Positions 60,128 through 64,000 of a stretch of DNA of 64,000 nt are shown here, one piece after another (the first letter of the stretch is position 1; each line of letters starts with the position of its first letter). The stretch is from NCBI GenBank assembly GCA_030149365.1, contig JASBRP010000017.1, forward strand, positions 62,001 to 126,000. Direction: 5' to 3'. The DNA is from Solimonas sp. GTDB taxonomy: Bacteria; Pseudomonadota; Gammaproteobacteria; Nevskiales; Nevskiaceae. The position numbers and the translations under genes were made by a program. Below the pieces are notes generated by a model. It made no database searches and was not told the origin of the DNA. It was given only the letters and a program-made list of their open reading frames with translations.

Positions 60128-60148
60128 GTTCACGTCAGTTGCCGTTTG

Positions 60149-60226
60149 GCCCAACCAGGCGCTCCAGGCGACGTATTTGCCTCCGCTTCGCTACGGCAAA
60201 TCCGCGCCTGAGCTACGGCGTTGGGC
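60149..60226 (+). other. attC10, with duplicated terminal core
   Basis: A 78-bp site with R'' GCCCAAC (60149-60155) and R' GTTGGGC (60220-60226). A second GTTGGGC (60227-60233) follows directly. The interior is nearly the same as attC8. The R'' does not complement the leading core of its own cassette (GTTGGGG) at the last position, the only such exception in the array. Confidence 0.88.
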
Positions 60227-60303
60227 GTTGGGCGACACGAAAGAGGTAGTAGATAGGGTTGCAGTGCACACCACATCGCTATCGGCTGCGGATATAGTTC
60301 CGG

Positions 60304-60337
60304 ATCATCTTTGATACGACATCATCTTTGATACGAC
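60304..60337. repeat. Tandem 17-bp direct repeat
   Basis: ATCATCTTTGATACGAC occurs twice, head to tail, at 60304-60320 and 60321-60337, without mismatch. It lies 71 bases beyond the last integron core. A recent tandem duplication is likely. Confidence 0.85.
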
Positions 60338-60787
60338 TTGGTCTGGCGTACAAGCCAACCCACAGAAGATGAAGAAATACGGAACTCCGTTATGAGTTTC
60401 GCCTTCTCCGGCGTAACCTATTCACATCGAGCCAGGCCTCACGTTGCCATGCAACGACCGAGGCCCACGGCGTACCGGGATCGATCTCACCCACCCGGCC
60501 CATGCCCCTCCGCTCTCCAACTCTCCCGCAGTAGAACGATTGCCGGGCTAACCCAGTAGGGCTCTGCTAGCGCATCCGCGAACGAGTCCCGGGTCCGCCT
60601 GCTGTCGGCGCTCATTAACAACACGGTATTGCTGCCCGCCGGGCCCCTCCACCAGGGGAGCCCGCGCAGCGCAACGGGCGTGCCTGGACGAGGTGCCCGC
60701 GGAGACAACGGCTGGCCGTTAGGTCAGGTCTGGCACGTGGCGCGCGCCATCTCTCCGGAGCGGTCCGGCGGAGCAGGTTTTTATTGA

Positions 60788-60842
60788 GGGAAAGCGAAGC
60801 GCATCCCACCGTTACGAAAGGCGGGATGCGCTTCGCTTTCCC
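60788..60842. terminator. 20-bp perfect inverted repeat
   Basis: GGGAAAGCGAAGCGCATCCC (60788-60807) and its exact complement (60823-60842) form a 20-bp stem with a 15-base loop. It lies 12 bases after the stop of the minus-strand gene at 60854-61186, so it may end that transcript. The word also resembles a dispersed repeat of proteobacterial genomes, so a repeat element is the alternative. Confidence 0.6.
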
Positions 60843-60853
60843 GCGCTACTGCA

Positions 60854-61186
60854 TTAAAGACCCTTGAACCGGAAATGCTTCATGTGCCGCAGGAATTCCG
60901 CTGTGATCGGGTATCCGGTAGCGGAGCCAATCACGGCATCCGTGCCGCAACGCGGGCAGATCGCTGTCAGGTCATGCTCGCTTTCCTGGGCGTCGTTAGT
61001 ACCCTCTGGCCAGTCAGTCCAGTCCTTGACGGCGGTGGGAGAGTAGATCGACAGGCAGCAGAAACAGCCACATGAATGACTAGCCTCTACTTCTCGACGA
61101 TTGTGGATCGAGTGTTTGTGCGCCTGGTTCAGCACTCGCTTGCGGGGCCGACACAGGAACAACAATAGTGCCTGCAGGGGATTCAT
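60854..61186 (-). CDS. Small cysteine-rich (zinc ribbon-like) cytoplasmic protein
   Basis: A 110-residue protein from ATG 61186. It has two cysteine clusters, ASHSCGCFCCLSIYSP and TAICPRCGTDAVIGSATGYPITAEFLRHM. This pattern (H-N-R-x-E, CGCFxC, then CPxCGxDxVIG and P-I-T-x-E-F) belongs to a widespread uncharacterised family annotated as cytoplasmic protein. The cysteines would form a zinc site. It lies at the array end but reads away from the cassettes on the other strand, so it is not a cassette. Confidence 0.8.
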   Translation of the reverse strand: MNPLQALLLFLCRPRKRVLNQAHKHSIHNRREVEASHSCGCFCCLSIYSPTAVKDWTDWPEGTNDAQESEHDLTAICPRCGTDAVIGSATGYPITAEFLRHMKHFRFKGL

Positions 61187-61273
61187 GGCGGCAGCATGCC
61201 GCCTAGCACCAAGGGTCGCAACAAAAAGGGCGGCGATTCGCATCGCCGCCCTCGTGTCATCGCAGGGCTGCGA

Positions 61274-63427
61274 TCAGAACCAGCCCATCGCCAGCAGCTT
61301 CATCTTGATCATCAGCCACAGGAAGCCGAACACCTGCTTAACCTGCTCCCAGAAGCTGGGCTTGTAGTTGGCACGCTCGCGCAGGTAGTGCTGCAGCGCG
61401 GTGATGTCCTCGTCGGTGAACTCCTCGAACTTGGGCATGCCGCGGGACTCCAGGGCGCCGCCCTGCACGATGGCCTTGAGGGCGTCGTGCGACAGCGGCA
61501 CCGGGGAGGCGCGCAGGTCCGGGGCGTAGCCGCCGGCGACGGCGGCGGTGCCGTGGCAGATCACGCAGCCGGTGTAGACGTGCTTGCCCTTCTCGGCCAG
61601 CACCGGATCGATCTTGAAGTCGGGAGCGGCCAGCGGCTCGACCTTGGCCAGCGGCGGGGGTGAGGGCGGCAGCGTGGCGTTGCCGTCCAGCGCGAAGGTC
61701 AGCATGCGGCGCGGGTACTGGCGGCCGACCCAGCCGTGCTGGGCGCTGAGCGAGCCCAGCAGCGCGGGCGCGCCGCCCCAGCCGGCGAGGATGGTGACGT
61801 ACTGCTTGCCGTCCACGCTGTAGGTCAGCGGCGGGGCCTGGGTGCCCACGCCCATCTGGTAGCTCCACAGTTCCTTGCCGCTGACGGCGTCGGTGGCGAC
61901 GAAGCGGCCGTCGGCCAGGCCCTGGAACACCAGGCCGCCGTGCGTGGCGATGACGCCGCCGGCGGTGGCGCCGGGGGTGGGGTTGCGCCAGGCTTCCTTC
62001 TGCGTGACCGGATTCCAGGCGAGCAGCGAGGTGCTGCCGGCGCTGGTGGGGATGTCGTCGAAGAAGCCCTTGAGGCCCAGCACGTCACCCGGGGTCATCT
62101 GCCACTTGCCCGGCTTGCGGCCTTCGCCGTCGTAGAAACCGGCCATCTCGCGCGCGGGGATGTAGACCAGGCCGGTGTCGGGGCTGAAGGCCATGGGGTG
62201 CCAGTTGTGCGTGCCGCCGGAGCCGGGCCAGGTCAGGGCCGGGCCGTTCTCGTAGCGCGAGCCGCGCACTTCCACCGGGCGGCCGGTGGCCATGTCCACC
62301 TTCTCGGCCCAGGTCACCTTGCCGATCTTCTCGGCGGAGATCAGCTTGCCGTTGTCGCGGTCCAGCAGGTAGAAGAAACCGTTCTTGGGAGCGTGCATCA
62401 GCACCTTGCGCGCCTTGCCCTCGATGTCGATGGTGGCGGAGACCATGTCCATCGTGGAGTTGAAGTCCCAGGTCTCGTTCGGCGTGGTCTGGTAGTGCCA
62501 GACGTATTCGCCGGTGTCGGCGTCCAGCGCGACCACGGAGCACAGATACAGACTGTCGCCGCCGCCGGGGTTGCGCAGCTGGGCATTCCAGGGCGAGCCG
62601 TTGCCGGTGCCGAGGTAGATGCGGTTGTACTCGGGGTCGTAGGTCATGGCGTTCCAGACCGTGCCGCCCGCGCCGTACTTCCACCACTCGCCGCTCCAGG
62701 TCTTGGCGGCTTCTTCCATGGCCTTGTTCTCGAAGCCGTCGGCCGGGTTGCCGGGCACGACGAACCAGCGCCACAGCTGCTTGCCGGTCTCGGCGTCGTA
62801 GGTGGTGACGTAACCGCGCACGTTGCCGAAGTCGGCGCCGCCGTGGCCGATGATGACCTTGCCGTTGAAGATGCGCGGCGCACCGGTGATGTAGCGGTTG
62901 TCGCCCGGCGTGGTGGTCATGACCTCCCACACCAGCTGGCCGGTCTTGGCGTCCAGCGCGAAGAGGCGGCCGTCCTGCACGCCGGTGTAGACCTTGCCGT
63001 TCCAGAAGGCCAGGCCGCGGCTGCCCCAGGCGTAGCGCATCTTGCGCGACTCCACCTTGGGGTCGTACTTCCACAGCAGCTTGCCGGTGCGCGCGTCGAT
63101 GGCGTGCACGATGCTGTAGCCGACGGCGGTGTAGATGACGCCGTCCACCGCCACCGGCTGGCTGGAGACGTTCCAGACGTCGTCCAGCTCCAGCGACCAG
63201 GCCAGGCCCAGCTTGGGCACGGTCTGCGTGTTGATCTGGTCCAGCGGGCTGAAACGCTGCTCGCTGAAGGTGCGGCCCCAGGCCGCCCAGTTGGCGCCGT
63301 CGGCCTCGTTGTTGAGGGCGGCGTTGTCGATGGTGGTCGTTGCCTGCGCGCCCGCGACGGGCAGCAGGGCGGCACTGGCCGCCAGCAGGACACGGCGGGC
63401 AAGGGCCGCCAGGCCGATACGATTCAT
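61274..63427 (-). CDS. PQQ-dependent alcohol dehydrogenase with C-terminal cytochrome c
   Basis: A 717-residue periplasmic quinohaemoprotein. The signal peptide (LARRVLLAASAALLPVAGAQA) is followed by an eight-bladed PQQ propeller: NWAAWGRTFSEQRFSPLDQIN, RGLAFWNGKVYTGVQDGRLFALDAKTG and TWDFNSTMDM. A cytochrome c domain contains CVICH (621-625) and a GMP ligand. A hydrophobic C-terminal helix (FGFLWLMIKMKLLAM) may anchor it. The vicinal cysteine pair of methanol and type II alcohol dehydrogenases is missing: the site reads YAWGSRG. It oxidises alcohols or aldehydes and feeds cytochromes. Confidence 0.92.
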   Translation of the reverse strand: MNRIGLAALARRVLLAASAALLPVAGAQATTTIDNAALNNEADGANWAAWGRTFSEQRFSPLDQINTQTVPKLGLAWSLELDDVWNVSSQPVAVDGVIYTAVGYSIVHAIDARTGKLLWKYDPKVESRKMRYAWGSRGLAFWNGKVYTGVQDGRLFALDAKTGQLVWEVMTTTPGDNRYITGAPRIFNGKVIIGHGGADFGNVRGYVTTYDAETGKQLWRWFVVPGNPADGFENKAMEEAAKTWSGEWWKYGAGGTVWNAMTYDPEYNRIYLGTGNGSPWNAQLRNPGGGDSLYLCSVVALDADTGEYVWHYQTTPNETWDFNSTMDMVSATIDIEGKARKVLMHAPKNGFFYLLDRDNGKLISAEKIGKVTWAEKVDMATGRPVEVRGSRYENGPALTWPGSGGTHNWHPMAFSPDTGLVYIPAREMAGFYDGEGRKPGKWQMTPGDVLGLKGFFDDIPTSAGSTSLLAWNPVTQKEAWRNPTPGATAGGVIATHGGLVFQGLADGRFVATDAVSGKELWSYQMGVGTQAPPLTYSVDGKQYVTILAGWGGAPALLGSLSAQHGWVGRQYPRRMLTFALDGNATLPPSPPPLAKVEPLAAPDFKIDPVLAEKGKHVYTGCVICHGTAAVAGGYAPDLRASPVPLSHDALKAIVQGGALESRGMPKFEEFTDEDITALQHYLRERANYKPSFWEQVKQVFGFLWLMIKMKLLAMGWF

Positions 63428-63624
63428 GGTTCTCCCCCAAGAGCGTGGATGCCGGCGAGTATCGCCCCCGCCCGCCTGCCCCGCCCTCCTGCTTTCGCAG
63501 TAGCCGCGGCCGTACCACGGCTCATCTGCCGCAGCGCAGCATGAAAATCCCACCCGACGGTGTAGGTGGCAATCGCCCCCCTGCTGGGACACGATAGGGT
63601 TCTCGGCAACGGGGGAGAATGAAA

Positions 63625-64000
63625 ATGAGAATTACCAGCCCGATCACGGCGCTGTCCGCGGCGACGACTGTTGCTTTCCTTTCCCTGCTGGCCCCGGGCC
63701 CGCTGGCGGCGGCGCCGGTGGACGGCGCGCGCATCCAGGCGGCGGACCGCGAGCCGGGCAACTGGATGTCGCACGGCCGCAGCTACGACGAGCAGCGCTA
63801 CAGCCCGCTGGCCAGGATCGACCAGGCCAACGTCGGACAGCTCGGCCTGGCCTGGACCTACAAGCTCGACGTGGACCGCGGCGTGGAAGCCACGCCGATC
63901 GTGGTGGACGGCGTGATGTTCACCACCGGCGCCTACTCCATCGTGTATGCGCTGGATGCCCGCAGCGGCAAGCTGCTGTGGAAGTACGATCCCAAGGTGC
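63625..64000 (+). CDS. PQQ-dependent dehydrogenase, 3'-truncated by window edge
   Basis: A second PQQ dehydrogenase whose first 125 residues are in the window. ATG 63625 sits 8 bases after GGGGGAGA; an in-frame ATG at 63619 is closer to the site than usual. A signal peptide (ITALSAATTVAFLSLLAPGPLAAA) leads to GNWMSHGRSYDEQRYSPLARIDQANVGQLGLAWTYKLD, the first propeller blade. It continues to ALDARSGKLLWKYDPKV at the edge. It is divergent from the other PQQ gene at 61274-63427, with 197 bases between them. Confidence 0.9.
   Translation, partial: MRITSPITALSAATTVAFLSLLAPGPLAAAPVDGARIQAADREPGNWMSHGRSYDEQRYSPLARIDQANVGQLGLAWTYKLDVDRGVEATPIVVDGVMFTTGAYSIVYALDARSGKLLWKYDPKV

Larger units (their letters stand above)
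54129..60233 (+). mobile_element. Chromosomal-type integron: intI, attI and ten cassettes
   Basis: The integrase gene reads leftwards from 55169. The attI region lies between it and the first cassette, and ten gene cassettes run rightwards, each ending in an attC site. All boundaries are defined by R'' (RYYYAAC) and R' (GTTRRRY) boxes. The cassettes carry one gene each, all in the same direction. The array has no known resistance gene, no qacEdelta or sul1 and no transposon arms, so it is not a class 1 mobile integron. Related attC sequences in one array support a sedentary chromosomal type. Confidence 0.93.
60234..60853. other. 620-bp stretch beyond the array, no gene seen
   Basis: No reading frame has convincing coding character in either direction. 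The first part is AT-richer and contains a tandem 17-bp repeat (60304-60337). The middle is GC-rich, and the end holds a 20-bp perfect inverted repeat. No attC, tRNA, group II intron domain V or integrase is recognised. It may be a decayed remnant. Confidence 0.6.

Noticed and set aside
60718..60724. GTTAGGT as the end of an eleventh attC
   Set aside because: No matching R'' (ACCTAAC) lies 55-130 bases upstream and no central hairpin of attC type is present.
54129..60853. CRISPR array, tRNA or group II intron inside or beside the integron
   Set aside because: No regular short repeats with spacers, no cloverleaf and no intron domain V or reverse transcriptase was seen; the repeated units are attC sites of 60-78 bp separated by genes.

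Overview
The window is high-GC, gene-dense chromosomal DNA. TonB-dependent receptors, several classes of regulator, a trpB/trpA pair, c-type cytochromes, PQQ dehydrogenases and a chromosomal-type integron together suggest a gammaproteobacterium, possibly a Nevskiales/Solimonadaceae or Xanthomonas-like lineage. The taxonomy is inference; no rRNA gene is present to settle it.

Layout. 1-5.4 kb: small stress/hypothetical proteins (NTF2-like, two DUF1801, SRPBCC), then a three-haem c-type lipoprotein divergent from a TetR regulator. 6.1-8.8 kb: a compact gntR-trpB-trpA operon with a palindrome over its -35 box. 9-17.3 kb: a metallophosphoesterase lipoprotein, a DUF349 protein, a methyltransferase, a DUF1329 protein, an esterase, and ribH of the RibH2 type behind an FMN riboswitch. 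17.6-23.4 kb: alaA, a GST, a PNPOx/ferredoxin-reductase/ferredoxin fusion with an AhpD-like partner, and a LysR regulator. 23.4-41 kb: a large peptide-uptake and degradation locus with two TonB receptors sharing an unusual N-terminal extension, S9, M19, M17 and two DUF885 peptidases, two alpha/beta hydrolases and their TetR and AraC regulators. 41.6-53.3 kb: sulfatase, PhoD-type phosphatase, an LVIVD/DUF305 pair, an MHYT-domain histidine kinase, a cold-shock/excalibur protein, an M28 peptidase and an AraC regulator.

The standout region is 54.1-60.2 kb: a complete integron. The integrase gene (minus strand) carries the IntI-specific insertion. It is followed by an attI region and ten plus-strand single-gene cassettes, each ending in an attC site of 60-78 bp. 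All ten attC boundaries can be read directly. In nine of ten cassettes the R'' box is the exact reverse complement of the core that starts the same cassette, as expected for DNA that entered as a closed circle. None of the ten encodes a recognised resistance gene. One is a DUF2750 protein, two share an architecture, one is a secreted protein with an internal duplication, and four are membrane-anchored.

After the array comes about 620 bp without a gene, containing a tandem 17-bp repeat and a 20-bp perfect inverted repeat. Then follow a small cysteine-rich protein and two divergent PQQ-dependent dehydrogenases, the second cut by the window edge.
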